Positions 8,577 to 17,350 of a stretch of DNA of 64,000 nucleotides are shown here, in pieces. Position numbers and translations under genes: made by a program. The notes under the pieces were generated by a model. That model worked only from the letters and a program-made list of their open reading frames with translations, ran no database searches and was not told the origin of the DNA. The stretch is from positions 10,014 through 74,013 of the forward strand of contig DLKC01000069.1 of NCBI GenBank assembly GCA_002478885.1. The letters run 5' to 3'. Origin of the DNA: Chitinophagaceae bacterium UBA7600. GTDB lineage: Bacteria; Bacteroidota; Bacteroidia; Chitinophagales; Chitinophagaceae. Position 1 is the first letter of the stretch. Each line of letters begins with the position of its first letter.

Positions 8577-9848
8577 TTAATATCCGTACTTATCCTTCCA
8601 TAAAGATTTTAAAAATTTTCTTAATTCTTCTTCTCTTGCATTTCTGCCGGGGTCGTAAAATTTTGTACCCCTCATTTTTTCAGGCAGGTATTCCTGCTCG
8701 GAAAAGTTGCCTTCAAATGCGTGGCTGTATTTATAGCCTTTCCCATAGTTCATGTCTTTCATGAGTTTGGTTGGGGCATTGCGGATGTGCAGGGGCACTG
8801 GCAGATCGCCTTGCTCACGAACCACGCTCATCGCTTTACCGATTGCCTCTGTGGCAGAATTACTTTTGGCACTCGAGGCGAGATAAATAGCGCATTGCGA
8901 AAGAATGAGCATCGACTCAGGATAACCGATTTTGTTTACCGCATCGAATGTAGCATTAGCCAGTAACAGCGCATTAGGGTTAGCGTTTCCGATGTCTTCG
9001 CTTGCCAATATCAACATGCGCCGCGCAATAAATTTTACATCTTCCCCGCCTTCGATCATTCTTGCAAGCCAATATACGGCAGCATTGGGATCGCTCCCCC
9101 TGATGCTTTTGATAAACGCGCTGATGATGTCGTAATGCTGTTCACCCTGCTTGTCGTAAATGGCAATGCGTTTTTGCGCAACCTGCATTACCAGGGAGTC
9201 GGTGATAACCAGTGTGGCATTGTTCTTTTCATTCGATTGATAGGTGGCAACCAGCTCAAGCAGGTTTAATAATTTTCTTGCATCGCCGCCTGAGATATTG
9301 ATCAGTGCTGCTGTCTCTTTTATTTCAACACGATGTTGTTTAAAAAAATCGTCGGTTGCAACAGCCCGTTGCAGCAATTGAACCAGGTGCTTTTCTTCAA
9401 GTGGTTTTAATACATACACCTGGCACCTGCTTAGCAATGCACTGTTTACTTCGAAAGAAGGGTTTTCTGTCGTGGCGCCGATTAACGTAATAATTCCTTT
9501 CTCTGCTGCGCCAAGCAAGGCATCCTGCTGGCTCTTATTGAAGCGATGTATTTCATCTATAAACAAGACCGCTTTTGCCTGTTGCTTTGCGGCTTCAATA
9601 ACTTCACGCACGTCTTTAACACCACTGCTTATGGCGCTTAATTGATAAAACGGAATCTGCAAAGTATTCGCTATAATATTGGCAATGGTTGTTTTGCCTG
9701 TACCCGGCGGCCCCCAGAAAATCATGGAAGGAATTTTGGCATTGTCGATCGATGCGCGCAAAATACTGCCTTTACCAGTAAGGTGCTCCTGCCCGATAAG
9801 GTGGTCGATTTTAGTGGGGCGCATACGTTCTGCCAGTGGTGCCTGCAT
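8577..9848 (-). CDS. rarA: Replication-associated recombination protein A (MgsA/RarA AAA ATPase)
   Basis: This 423-residue protein begins with the family's typical start ([21 protein letters not shown]). Walker A is GPPGTGKTT (about residue 46), Walker B is [18 protein letters not shown] (about 95), and the sensor region is [12 protein letters not shown]. The C-terminal half is the MgsA tetramerisation domain ([21 protein letters not shown]). It acts at stalled replication forks with the replisome and RecA/SSB. Length and motifs are full, and it appears to be a single gene. Confidence 0.95.
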   Translation of the reverse strand: MQAPLAERMRPTKIDHLIGQEHLTGKGSILRASIDNAKIPSMIFWGPPGTGKTTIANIIANTLQIPFYQLSAISSGVKDVREVIEAAKQQAKAVLFIDEIHRFNKSQQDALLGAAEKGIITLIGATTENPSFEVNSALLSRCQVYVLKPLEEKHLVQLLQRAVATDDFFKQHRVEIKETAALINISGGDARKLLNLLELVATYQSNEKNNATLVITDSLVMQVAQKRIAIYDKQGEQHYDIISAFIKSIRGSDPNAAVYWLARMIEGGEDVKFIARRMLILASEDIGNANPNALLLANATFDAVNKIGYPESMLILSQCAIYLASSAKSNSATEAIGKAMSVVREQGDLPVPLHIRNAPTKLMKDMNYGKGYKYSHAFEGNFSEQEYLPEKMRGTKFYDPGRNAREEELRKFLKSLWKDKYGY

Positions 9849-10058
9849 AATTAAAGTTGAACACTAAAGTACAAAGCGTTTTACAGATTCCTGCGGCTGT
9901 ATTACCAGGTGGCGATAAATTCACGGGCTACCAGTGACTCTGCTGCTTATTGTGGTCCTGCTTCAATAAAACCGATAAATCTGTTACCTTTCCACCGGCG
10001 GTTGAAGGAAAGGCGAATTAGTCTATTTATTTGTGTAGGATTATTTTTAAACAAGCAT

Positions 10059-11348
10059 ATGGCTATATATCGGAGATTATTGTCAATATTAACCTTACGG
10101 TTTGGTGGTCGATTTATTGCTACTGTTGTTTTGCTGGTTGCGCTGCAATCAGCAACCCCTGCGCAAACAGCTGCAGATTCTTTGCCGCTGTGCCCTGTAA
10201 AATCTGTGGGCGATCTTTTCAAGAAAAAGGATAGCCTGCTGGTTGTTAAGCCTGTGAAGAATAACTTCCTTATCGTAATACCTGTTATCGGCTCGCAGCC
10301 TGCTACCGGCTTTATTTTTGGCGTAACCAGCCAGTATACCTTCAAAGACAAGGCACCAAATTCAAAATTTTCTACCGTTGCAGTAAGCGCTAACTATACC
10401 ACCAAAAAACAGGTACTGCTTAATCTCAAGAATAATATGTTGCTCAATCACAACCGCATTTTTCTTAGCGGTGACTGGCGTTATTATATTTTTACGCAGC
10501 CCAATTACGGGTTGGGGACAGACATTATTCCACCAAAAAGTGAGCGGCCCGACGATTTTAACCTTGACTCACTTGCCCAGCCGATGGATTATAACTATTT
10601 TAAACTGCATCAAACAGTTTCCTGGAAGGTCAATGGTAATTTCTATGTTGGTGCAGGCCTGCATTTAGACAGTTACAGCAAAATAGTAGATAAAACACTT
10701 GATACCGCCAACAGCCTATTTACCCACCACTATAATTACAGCACCAAATATGGATTCAACAGCACCGACTACACGGTAAACGGGGTAAGCTTAAATCTTT
10801 TATACGATTCAAGAGATAACCAGGTAAACGCCAACCATGGCTGGTATGGCAATATCAACTTCAGGGTTAACCCGGCGTTGAGTAAACACCAGCGGCCGAG
10901 TACCGTATTGTATGCAGAGTATCGCAAGTTTTGGCCGTTAAGCAAAACAAATGAACAACATGTGTTTGCCATATGGGCGTATGGCCAGTTTGCAACAAGC
11001 GGAAAATTGCCATACCTAAACCTGCCTGCGCTTGGTTGGGATCAACGAAGCAGGGCCGGAAAAGGCTACCAGCAGGGCCTGTTCCGCGGTAACAACCTTA
11101 TGTATTTTGAAGCCGAATACCGGTTCCCCATCACTTGCAATCAACTAATCAGCGGAACGGTTTTTGGCGACCTTACAACTGCCAGCGATAAAGATCGCGA
11201 CATTTACCTGCTCAAATTTATTCAGCCTGCAATTGGCGTATCGCTTCGTATACTCATCGATAAAGCAACCCGCACCAATCTTATATTCAACCAGGCATGG
11301 GGTAGAAAATCAAAAGGTTTTTATTTAAACGCTGCAGAATCATTTTAA
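10059..11348 (+). CDS. BamA/TamA-family (Omp85 barrel-like) outer-membrane protein
   Basis: I chose the ATG at 10059 because it is followed by a signal peptide (MAIYRRLL...VALQSATPAQ). The frame is open up to 9909, but that stretch has no protein-like character. The 429-residue product is mostly amphipathic beta strands. It carries Omp85 surface-antigen features: YDSRDNQVNANHGWYGNINF, FRGNNLMYFEAEYRFPI and a C-terminal barrel strand. There are no clear POTRA domains, so it belongs with the short BamA-like barrels that are frequent in Bacteroidota. Its role in the outer membrane is not defined. Confidence 0.75.
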   Translation: MAIYRRLLSILTLRFGGRFIATVVLLVALQSATPAQTAADSLPLCPVKSVGDLFKKKDSLLVVKPVKNNFLIVIPVIGSQPATGFIFGVTSQYTFKDKAPNSKFSTVAVSANYTTKKQVLLNLKNNMLLNHNRIFLSGDWRYYIFTQPNYGLGTDIIPPKSERPDDFNLDSLAQPMDYNYFKLHQTVSWKVNGNFYVGAGLHLDSYSKIVDKTLDTANSLFTHHYNYSTKYGFNSTDYTVNGVSLNLLYDSRDNQVNANHGWYGNINFRVNPALSKHQRPSTVLYAEYRKFWPLSKTNEQHVFAIWAYGQFATSGKLPYLNLPALGWDQRSRAGKGYQQGLFRGNNLMYFEAEYRFPITCNQLISGTVFGDLTTASDKDRDIYLLKFIQPAIGVSLRILIDKATRTNLIFNQAWGRKSKGFYLNAAESF

Positions 11349-11358
11349 TTTTTTTGGA

Positions 11359-11590
11359 CGCCGGCTATGGCAACTCATGGCATCGTTCCTTGCGTCGCAC
11401 TCTGGTGCAGTTGATCTTTTTGCAGCAAAACCTGTTACGAATATTGTTTAAGCAATTGCCGGCAACTGCCTCGTCAATCTCTTATTTTATAAAACAACAA
11501 GTGATAAAAATTGCTCCGTAAAGAAACCGGAAGCACAAGTGTGCGACGCAAGAAATGTAGCTGTTTGCACTGCAGTTTGTAACAAAATAA
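11359..11590. repeat. Interspersed repeat, full inverted pair
   Basis: The forward half (CATGGCATCGTTCC then TTGCGTCGCACTCTGGTGC, core 11390-11408) faces a reverse half, GCACAAGTGTGCGACGCAA (11533-11551). The outer ends are GCCGGC at 11360 and a weathered GCAGTTTGTAACAAAA. The centre of about 125 bases has no gene. This copy shows the standard layout: outer GCCGG, AT-rich stretch, GGCATCG, core, variable centre, then the same in reverse. Confidence 0.85.
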
Positions 11591-11645
11591 TCCTTCGCAT
11601 TTGGTTCAAATGCGATAGGTTTGCCGCCGTAAAAAAACAAGTTCC

Positions 11646-12569
11646 ATGAGTTTAGTAATCGTTGGTACTATGGCTTTCGATGCGATCGAAACGCCTTTTG
11701 GCAAAACAGATAAAATCATTGGCGGTTCGGGTGTGTATGCTGCTTACACTGCTGCGCATCATACCATGGATATTCAGCAGGTATCGATCGTTGGATACGA
11801 TTTTCCGAAAGAGGAAATGGAACAATTGTCGTCGCGTGGTGTAAATGTGGATGGCGTTGAAATTGTAGCCGACAAAAAATCGTTTTTCTGGAGTGGTAAA
11901 TATCATATGGACATGAACACACGGGATACGCTGGTTACCGATTTGAATGTGCTTGCTGATTTTAATCCTGTACTACCAGAAACGTATCGCAATGCTGAGT
12001 TCGTGATGCTTGGTAACCTCGCTCCAAAAACCCAGCAAAGTGTTATCGAACAAATGCATGAACGTCCCAGGCTAATCATCATGGATACCATGAATTTTTG
12101 GATGAACACGGCAATGAACGATTTAAAAGTAGTGCTTGGAATGGTGGATGCTTTGTTGATCAACGATAGTGAGGCGAGGGAGCTTTCAGGTGAATTTTCC
12201 ATTGTTAAAGCCGCGAAAAAGATTATGACGATGGGGCCAAAATATGTGATAATAAAGAAAGGGGAACATGGTGCATTATTGTTTCATGACGATGGTGTTT
12301 TTTATGCACCTGCACTGCCTTTGGAAGACGTGTTCGACCCGACCGGCGCCGGCGACACTTTTGCCGGCGGGTTTATCGGCCACATCGCAAGAACAAAAGA
12401 TGTTTCTTTTGAGAATATGAAAACAGCAATTATTGTGGGGAGTGCCATGGCAAGTTTTTGTGTGGAGAAGTTTGGTCCGCAGCGTTTAAAAGAAATAACA
12501 AGAGATGATATTTCGAAACGCATTGCCGAATTCGTAGACCTGGTAAGTTTTGATATTGCACTGGTGTAA
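11646..12569 (+). CDS. PfkB-family carbohydrate (ribokinase-like) kinase
   Basis: This 307-residue protein has the PfkB fold: an early GGSGVYAAYTAA segment (about residue 26), a nucleotide-binding KYVIIKKGEHGALL segment (about 199), and the ATP-site signature DPTGAGDTFAGGFIGH (about 236), whose Asp is the catalytic base. It phosphorylates a sugar or nucleoside hydroxyl. The substrate cannot be named, since no sugar transporter or isomerase is next to it. A terminator follows. Confidence 0.88.
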   Translation: MSLVIVGTMAFDAIETPFGKTDKIIGGSGVYAAYTAAHHTMDIQQVSIVGYDFPKEEMEQLSSRGVNVDGVEIVADKKSFFWSGKYHMDMNTRDTLVTDLNVLADFNPVLPETYRNAEFVMLGNLAPKTQQSVIEQMHERPRLIIMDTMNFWMNTAMNDLKVVLGMVDALLINDSEARELSGEFSIVKAAKKIMTMGPKYVIIKKGEHGALLFHDDGVFYAPALPLEDVFDPTGAGDTFAGGFIGHIARTKDVSFENMKTAIIVGSAMASFCVEKFGPQRLKEITRDDISKRIAEFVDLVSFDIALV

Positions 12570-12590
12570 AATCTTTTCGATTTTACCGTA

Positions 12591-12622
12591 AAAACTCGGG
12601 CATGCCTGCCGGAGTTTTTTTA
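12591..12622 (+). terminator. Rho-independent terminator
   Basis: AAAACTC (12591-12597) and GAGTTTT (12612-12618) pair around a GC-rich inner segment and are followed by a T run. It lies between the PfkB kinase and the M13 peptidase genes. Confidence 0.75.
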
Positions 12623-12646
12623 TTTTGTGCAACCTAAATTTCATTT

Positions 12647-14686
12647 ATGCAAAAGAGATTGCCTGTTATCCTGTTGCTGTCGGCTGTTGCCGGTTTTAGC
12701 AACTGTTCTGAAAATACTTCTAAAGAAGCCGCGAAGCAAACATTTATAACAACCGGGTTTATGGATTCTGCGGTTAAGCCCGGCGATGATTTTTATAAGT
12801 TCATCAATGGAAAATGGCTTGATACTGCTCAGATCGCCGCCACGGAATCCAGCGCCGGCGCAGGGCTTGAGCTTAGGAACAGAACCCGCGACAACCTGAA
12901 AGCATTGCTTAAAGATGCAATGACTTCAAACGCGGCAGCGGGAACAATCGAACAAAAGGTGGGCGACTTTTATGCCTCTGGCCTTGATACCGTAACGATC
13001 AATAAACTTGGCTATGATCCTGTAAAGGCCGACCTGCAAAAGATCAACGAGATAAAAGATACTAAACAATTGCTGCAGTTTGTTGCGGAACAACAGAAAA
13101 CGCTGAACCAGGTTTTGTTTGGCAATTATATAAGCTCAGATGCAAGGAACAGTTCGATGAATATCCTGATTCTTGTGCAGGGCGGACTTGGTTTGCCCGA
13201 CAGGGATTATTATTTTAAAACCGACCCCGGTACACTCGATGTAGTGAACGCCTACAGAAACTATGCGCAAAAATTATTTTCTTTAACCGGAGATGATTCC
13301 GCCACCGCGGCAAAGAATGCCAACATATTACTCTTTGTAGAAAAGCAAATGGCATCTGCGCACAGGACTAATGTGGAGTTGCGCGACCCCGAAAGCAACT
13401 ATCACAAGGTGGCACTTGCTGATCTTGACAAACAAAACCCAACGCTGGCAATGAAGACCTTGCTGGAAAATATGGGAATACAAACAGATTCATTAAACGT
13501 TAGTCAGCCTGCTTTTTTCAGCAAGCTGAACGAGTTGCTTAAGACCACATCGATAGACTCATGGAAAGCTTACCTGCGTTTTCATGTATTGGACAATGCA
13601 GCCGATGCACTAAGCAGTGATTTCGAAAATGCGAGTTTTGAATATCATGGAAAAGCGCTTAGCGGCCAGCAACAATTAAAACCACGTGAAGAAAGAATTA
13701 CGGAGGTTACCGATGGCAATCTTGGTGAAGCCTTGGGTCAATTATATGTAAAAAAATATTTCCCCGAAGAAGCAAAAAAACGCATGCTCGAACTAGTTAA
13801 CAACCTTCAGAAAGCATTTGAAGCAAGAATCGGTAATCTCGACTGGATGAGTGATACCACAAAAATGCGCGCTAAAGAAAAGTTGGCCGCTTTCACAAAA
13901 AAGATCGGTTATCCTGATAAATGGCGCGACTACAGCAAGGTAAATATCGACAAAGCAAAATATTACAGTAACCTGCAATCATGCGCTGCGAATGAATTTG
14001 CTTACCAGGTTTCAAAAATTGGAAAGCCTGTCGACAAAACTGAATGGCTGATGACACCGCCAACCATCAACGCATACTATAATCCAACAATGAACGAGAT
14101 CGTTTTTCCGGCCGGCATACTGCAGTTTCCATTCTTTGATATGAATGCCGACGATGCGATCAACTACGGCGCCATAGGCATGGTAATCGGTCATGAAATG
14201 ACGCATGGTTTTGATGATGAGGGCGCCCAATACGATAAAGACGGTAACCTTAAATTGTGGTGGAGCAAAGAAGACTATGCAAAGTTCCAGGAGAAAAGCA
14301 ACAAGGTCATTAATATGTATAACGGCTTTACGGTGCTTGACAGTATGCATATCAACGGAGCCCTCACCAATGGCGAAAATCTCGCCGACATAGGCGGCAT
14401 TGCAATCGCTTATGATGCTTTCAAAATGACCCCGCAGGGCAAAGATACCACAAAGATCGATGGGTTTACACCCGATCAACGCTTCTTTATTGCTGTGGCC
14501 CAATCCTGGCGCAGAAAAATGAAAGATGCAGCCTTAATGCAAATGATCAAAACCAACCCGCACTCGCCTGCAGTGTGGCGTGTAATGGGCCCGCTCATGA
14601 ATATCGATGCGTTCTATGCAGCGTTCAATGTGCAGCCCGGCGATAAAATGTACAAGGCGCCTGCCGACAGAATAAAGATCTGGTAA
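12647..14686 (+). CDS. M13-family zinc metallopeptidase (neprilysin-like), exported
   Basis: This 679-residue protein has an N-terminal export signal; Cys20 after GFSN could be a relaxed lipobox. The M13 N-domain (KPGDDFYKFINGKWLD) starts at about 45. The C-terminal catalytic domain has NEIVFPAGILQ, the zinc motif VIGHEMTHGFDDEGAQYD (about 512-529) and NGENLADIGG, which supplies the third ligand Glu. All catalytic residues are present and the length is normal. It probably digests peptides outside the inner membrane. Confidence 0.92.
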   Translation: MQKRLPVILLLSAVAGFSNCSENTSKEAAKQTFITTGFMDSAVKPGDDFYKFINGKWLDTAQIAATESSAGAGLELRNRTRDNLKALLKDAMTSNAAAGTIEQKVGDFYASGLDTVTINKLGYDPVKADLQKINEIKDTKQLLQFVAEQQKTLNQVLFGNYISSDARNSSMNILILVQGGLGLPDRDYYFKTDPGTLDVVNAYRNYAQKLFSLTGDDSATAAKNANILLFVEKQMASAHRTNVELRDPESNYHKVALADLDKQNPTLAMKTLLENMGIQTDSLNVSQPAFFSKLNELLKTTSIDSWKAYLRFHVLDNAADALSSDFENASFEYHGKALSGQQQLKPREERITEVTDGNLGEALGQLYVKKYFPEEAKKRMLELVNNLQKAFEARIGNLDWMSDTTKMRAKEKLAAFTKKIGYPDKWRDYSKVNIDKAKYYSNLQSCAANEFAYQVSKIGKPVDKTEWLMTPPTINAYYNPTMNEIVFPAGILQFPFFDMNADDAINYGAIGMVIGHEMTHGFDDEGAQYDKDGNLKLWWSKEDYAKFQEKSNKVINMYNGFTVLDSMHINGALTNGENLADIGGIAIAYDAFKMTPQGKDTTKIDGFTPDQRFFIAVAQSWRRKMKDAALMQMIKTNPHSPAVWRVMGPLMNIDAFYAAFNVQPGDKMYKAPADRIKIW

Positions 14687-14707
14687 CAAATTTCAACGTA
14701 ATAGTAT

Positions 14708-14738
14708 AAAGGCATCAGCAATGGTGCCTTTATTTTTT
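14708..14738 (+). terminator. Rho-independent terminator after the M13 peptidase gene
   Basis: AAAGGCATCA and TGGTGCCTTT pair (one G-T wobble) around a GCAA loop and are followed by TATTTTTT. Confidence 0.85.
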
Positions 14739-14851
14739 GAGCTCCGGCTGCAGTTTATCACCGGGCTTTACTTGCGTCGCACACTTGTACGTTTTGTTCA
14801 CCCAACGGCTGTTGCGGCTAATGAATGTAAGTTTATTCAGCGATAAAATTT

Positions 14852-14882
14852 TTGGTGCAATAACAATTGCTTATTAGTTTCG
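14852..14882 (+). promoter_or_regulatory. Probable promoter of the asd leader
   Basis: TTG at 14852-14854 and TAGTTTCG at 14875-14882 are 20 bases apart. This is one mismatch from the Bacteroidota TTG-N19/20-TAnnTTTG pattern. Transcription would start near 14888, only a few bases before the leader-peptide ATG. Confidence 0.5.
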
Positions 14883-14890
14883 CACCCGCA

Positions 14891-14941
14891 ATGAAAAATA
14901 TAATGAAACATACAAAGGGTACAAAGAAACATTTCTCGTAG
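14891..14941 (+). CDS. Putative leader peptide of the asd attenuator
   Basis: This 16-codon reading frame encodes MKNIMKHTKGTKKHFS. Five of 16 residues are Lys, two are Thr and two are Met, all products of the aspartate pathway that the downstream enzyme (Asd) feeds. The stop codon TAG shares its G with GAGGAAGG (14941-14948), which can pair with CCTTCCTC (14986-14993) and so block the terminator hairpin. A ribosome that reaches the stop would cover GAGGAAGG, and one stalled on Lys or Thr codons would leave it free. That is the logic of translation-coupled attenuation. The coding nature is inferred from composition and layout only. Confidence 0.55.
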   Translation: MKNIMKHTKGTKKHFS

Positions 14942-14981
14942 AGGAAGGTTGCTTCACACTTGTATGTTACAAAATAAGCTG

Positions 14982-15012
14982 AAAGCCTTCCTCGAAATGG
15001 GAAGGCTTTTTT
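14982..15012 (+). terminator. Attenuator terminator hairpin upstream of asd
   Basis: AAAGCCTTCC (14982-14991) and GGAAGGCTTT (15000-15009) form a perfect 10-bp stem with an 8-base loop, and the T run extends to 15012. Its left arm overlaps CCTTCCTC, which can instead pair with GAGGAAGG at 14941-14948, so the two structures exclude each other. Confidence 0.75.
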
Positions 15013-15040
15013 GATTTGGCAAAGCGATCAATTACGTTTG
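15011..15040 (+). promoter_or_regulatory. Possible second promoter for asd
   Basis: TTG at 15011-15013 and TACGTTTG at 15033-15040 have the 19-base spacing and exact TAnnTTTG of the Bacteroidota promoter pattern. If active, it would bypass the attenuator. Confidence 0.4.
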
Positions 15041-15217
15041 TAAAAACTGGCAGTTGACTTTTTTCACATGTGGGGCAAACTTATTCTGGATAGGGGACAA
15101 ACGATGTTGAAGAAAAGACTAAGCGCACAGGAGTGCGACGCAACGGGACCTGAAAAGCGCAATGCAGCCCGGTACAAAAAAATTTAAAACATAAATCAAT
15201 AATTAAATCCCCAAACA

Positions 15218-16225
15218 ATGAAAGTAGCAGTAGTAGGCGCAACAGGCCTCGTTGGAACAAAAATGTTACAGGTTTTAGCCGAACGTAATTTTCCGGTTAC
15301 AGAACTCATTCCGGTCGCATCTGAAAGATCAGTCGGCAAGGAAGTAGAGTTCAGGGGAAATAAGTACAAGGTGGTAAGCATGGCCGACGGTATTGCTGCG
15401 AAGCCTGCTGTTGCTATATTCTCTGCAGGTGGTGGCACATCGCTGGAATGGGCACCAAGGTTTGCTGAGGCAGGCATTACGGTGATCGATAACAGCAGCG
15501 CCTGGCGTATGGACCCCACTAAAAAATTAGTGGTTCCTGAAATAAATGCAGATGCATTAATAAGTGAAGATAAGATTATTGCGAACCCTAACTGCTCAAC
15601 CATTCAAATGGTGGTTGCACTAAATCCTTTGCATTTGAAATATAAAGTGAAACGTATTGTCGTAAGCACTTACCAAAGCGTTACCGGTACCGGTAAGAAA
15701 GCAGTTGACCAGTTGTTTGGCGAAAGGGCAAAGGCCGAGAAAGGTATAGATGCGGAATTCCCGATGGCTTACAAATATCCGATCGACCTTAACGTAATTC
15801 CGCAGATCGATGTCTTTTTGGATAACGGCTATACCAAAGAAGAAATGAAAATGGTGAACGAAACAAAAAAAATCATGCGCGATGATGCCATTCGGGTAAC
15901 TGCCACAACTGTGCGTATACCTGTTATTGGCGGCCACAGCGAAAGTGTAAATATTGAATTTGAAAATGAATTCGACCTGGAAGAAGTAAAGGAATTGTTG
16001 CGTGGCGCACCCGGTGTGGTGTTGCAGGATGATACGGCTGCGCAGGTATACCCGATGCCAATGTGGGCACATGACAGGGACGAAGTTTTTGTTGGTCGCT
16101 TGCGTCGCGATGAAACACAGCCAAAGACGCTGAACTTGTGGGTAGTAAGTGATAACCTTCGTAAGGGGGCTGCAACAAATGCAGTTCAGATAGCGGAATA
16201 TCTTGCGGCTAACGGGCTCTTATAA
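15218..16225 (+). CDS. asd: Aspartate-semialdehyde dehydrogenase
   Basis: This 335-residue protein reduces beta-aspartyl phosphate to aspartate semialdehyde with NADPH, the branch point to lysine/diaminopimelate, threonine and methionine. The N-terminal Rossmann motif is GATGLVG (residues 7-13), the catalytic Cys lies in NPNCSTIQM (about 128), and SSAWRMDP and the C-terminal GRLRRDE are also typical. The length is normal. The start follows a long AT-rich leader that contains a reverse repeat half at 15124-15142. Upstream lies a leader-peptide/terminator arrangement that fits amino-acid-dependent attenuation. Confidence 0.95.
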   Translation: MKVAVVGATGLVGTKMLQVLAERNFPVTELIPVASERSVGKEVEFRGNKYKVVSMADGIAAKPAVAIFSAGGGTSLEWAPRFAEAGITVIDNSSAWRMDPTKKLVVPEINADALISEDKIIANPNCSTIQMVVALNPLHLKYKVKRIVVSTYQSVTGTGKKAVDQLFGERAKAEKGIDAEFPMAYKYPIDLNVIPQIDVFLDNGYTKEEMKMVNETKKIMRDDAIRVTATTVRIPVIGGHSESVNIEFENEFDLEEVKELLRGAPGVVLQDDTAAQVYPMPMWAHDRDEVFVGRLRRDETQPKTLNLWVVSDNLRKGAATNAVQIAEYLAANGLL

Positions 16226-16245
16226 AACAACCGGATTCTATAATT

Positions 16246-16280
16246 GAATGCCCTTTTTTACCAAAGGGCATTCTTATTTT
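16246..16280 (+). terminator. Rho-independent terminator after asd
   Basis: GAATGCCCTTT (16246-16256) and AAAGGGCATTC (16263-16273) form an 11-bp perfect stem followed by TTATTTT. The rest of the 408-base gap before 16634 holds only the promoter candidate at 16553-16585. Confidence 0.9.
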
Positions 16281-16552
16281 ATGCATAAGCGCTGATACGA
16301 TTTCTTCATTTTGCACAACACAATTTTCAATAGACCTTAAAAAAATTTAATATGTTTAGATTGGTTTGATTATTATCATTGCATTATAAAACCCAATATG
16401 CCTATGTCGTTTAGTATTACTGCTATATGTCATTCCTGCGTTTACAATACTGCTGGGCCAAGCGATTCAAAAAGCCGTTGTATTGAAACTAAATAGCCTG
16501 ATTTATACTGTTGTAATTTTAAATAAATGCGAGTTGTCAATCCTTTTTCCCA

Positions 16553-16585
16553 TTGAAACTGATTAAAACCATTATCCAAATTTTG
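16553..16585 (+). promoter_or_regulatory. Possible promoter of the pilin/chaperone/usher-like cluster
   Basis: TTG at 16553-16555 and AAATTTTG at 16578-16585 (one mismatch from TAnnTTTG) are 22 bases apart and about 50 bases upstream of the first pilin-like gene. Confidence 0.35.
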
Positions 16586-16633
16586 TAGCCATAATCCTTT
16601 TATCTTTTTAAAAAACAAAAACCAAAAAATCCA

Positions 16634-17146
16634 ATGAGAAAATCAATCAGCATCATTGCTGCAGTTCTTGCAATTACTGCAATCTCGTCAAAAACCTACG
16701 CCCAGGAAACAGCTTCAGCAACGGCAACTGCCACTATCGTTACTCCCATCAGCATTACCAAGACAGTTGATATGAACTTTGGTAACATAGCTGTTCAATC
16801 GTCAAATGGTGGCACTGTTGTATTAGGCGTAAATGGTAGCAGGTCCGCTACAGGTGGTGTAACATTGCCCGCAGTAACAGGAACTGTTACGGCTGCATCT
16901 TTCACTATTAACGGGGAAGGGTCTTATTCTTACACCATCACAATTCCATCCGCAAACCATACCATTTCAGATGGAACACACACAATGACTGTTAATGCTT
17001 TTGTTAGCAATCCCTCAGGAACAGGAACCTTAACATCGGGTACACAAACACTGAATGTAGGCGCAACGCTTAATATCGCTGCCTCACAAGCTGCAGGAAC
17101 TTACGTTTCTTCAGTGCCTTTTGATGTTACTGTCAATTACAACTAA
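16634..17146 (+). CDS. DUF4402 pilin-like secreted protein
   Basis: This 170-residue protein has a signal peptide (MRKSISIIAAVLAITAISSKTYAQ). The mature part is a DUF4402 domain: ITKTVDMNFGNIAV, then GVNGSRSATGGVTL, an extended beta-rich middle, and a final GTYVSSVPFDVTVNYN strand. DUF4402 proteins resemble fimbrial subunits, and this one stands at the head of a cluster with a PapD-like chaperone and a usher-like barrel. That context supports a major pilin or surface subunit. A strong stem-loop follows, which may cut transcription so that this gene is made in excess. Confidence 0.85.
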   Translation: MRKSISIIAAVLAITAISSKTYAQETASATATATIVTPISITKTVDMNFGNIAVQSSNGGTVVLGVNGSRSATGGVTLPAVTGTVTAASFTINGEGSYSYTITIPSANHTISDGTHTMTVNAFVSNPSGTGTLTSGTQTLNVGATLNIAASQAAGTYVSSVPFDVTVNYN

Positions 17147-17154
17147 AAATGATT

Positions 17155-17194
17155 TCCGGGAGCATGCAATTTATATGCATGATCCCGGATTTTA
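17155..17194 (+). terminator. Stem-loop after the first pilin-like gene
   Basis: TCCGGGAGCATGCA and TGCATGATCCCGGA pair over 14 positions with one mismatch and are followed by TTTTAT. It sits directly after the stop codon and may act as a partial terminator or as an mRNA stabiliser. Nothing else was seen up to 17350. Confidence 0.7.
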
Positions 17195-17350
17195 TACTAC
17201 TCCCTTTTTCAAAGAGAAATTCGATCTGGTAAGGTTATAACATGCCGGTTTTAACCATCTTAACCGCTCTGTTGCCGGCAGGTAAATGAATACGTTTACG
17301 TTTTCTATGGCTTCAACCCTGACTAACCCTCAATAATAAATCTATTGAGT

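Larger units (their letters stand above)
14739..15182. repeat. Interspersed repeat, pair enclosing the asd leader
   Basis: The forward core TTGCGTCGCACACTTGTAC (14772-14790) and the reverse core GCACAGGAGTGCGACGCAA (15124-15142) lie 333 bases apart. The outer ends are GAGCTCCGGCTGCAG and GCAGCCCGGTACAAAAAAA. This is one of the widest pairs, and the leader peptide and attenuator of asd lie between its halves. Confidence 0.7.

Noticed and set aside
9909..10058. Extension of the BamA-like gene to 9909
   Set aside because: The signal peptide begins at 10059, and the upstream residues look like random translation.
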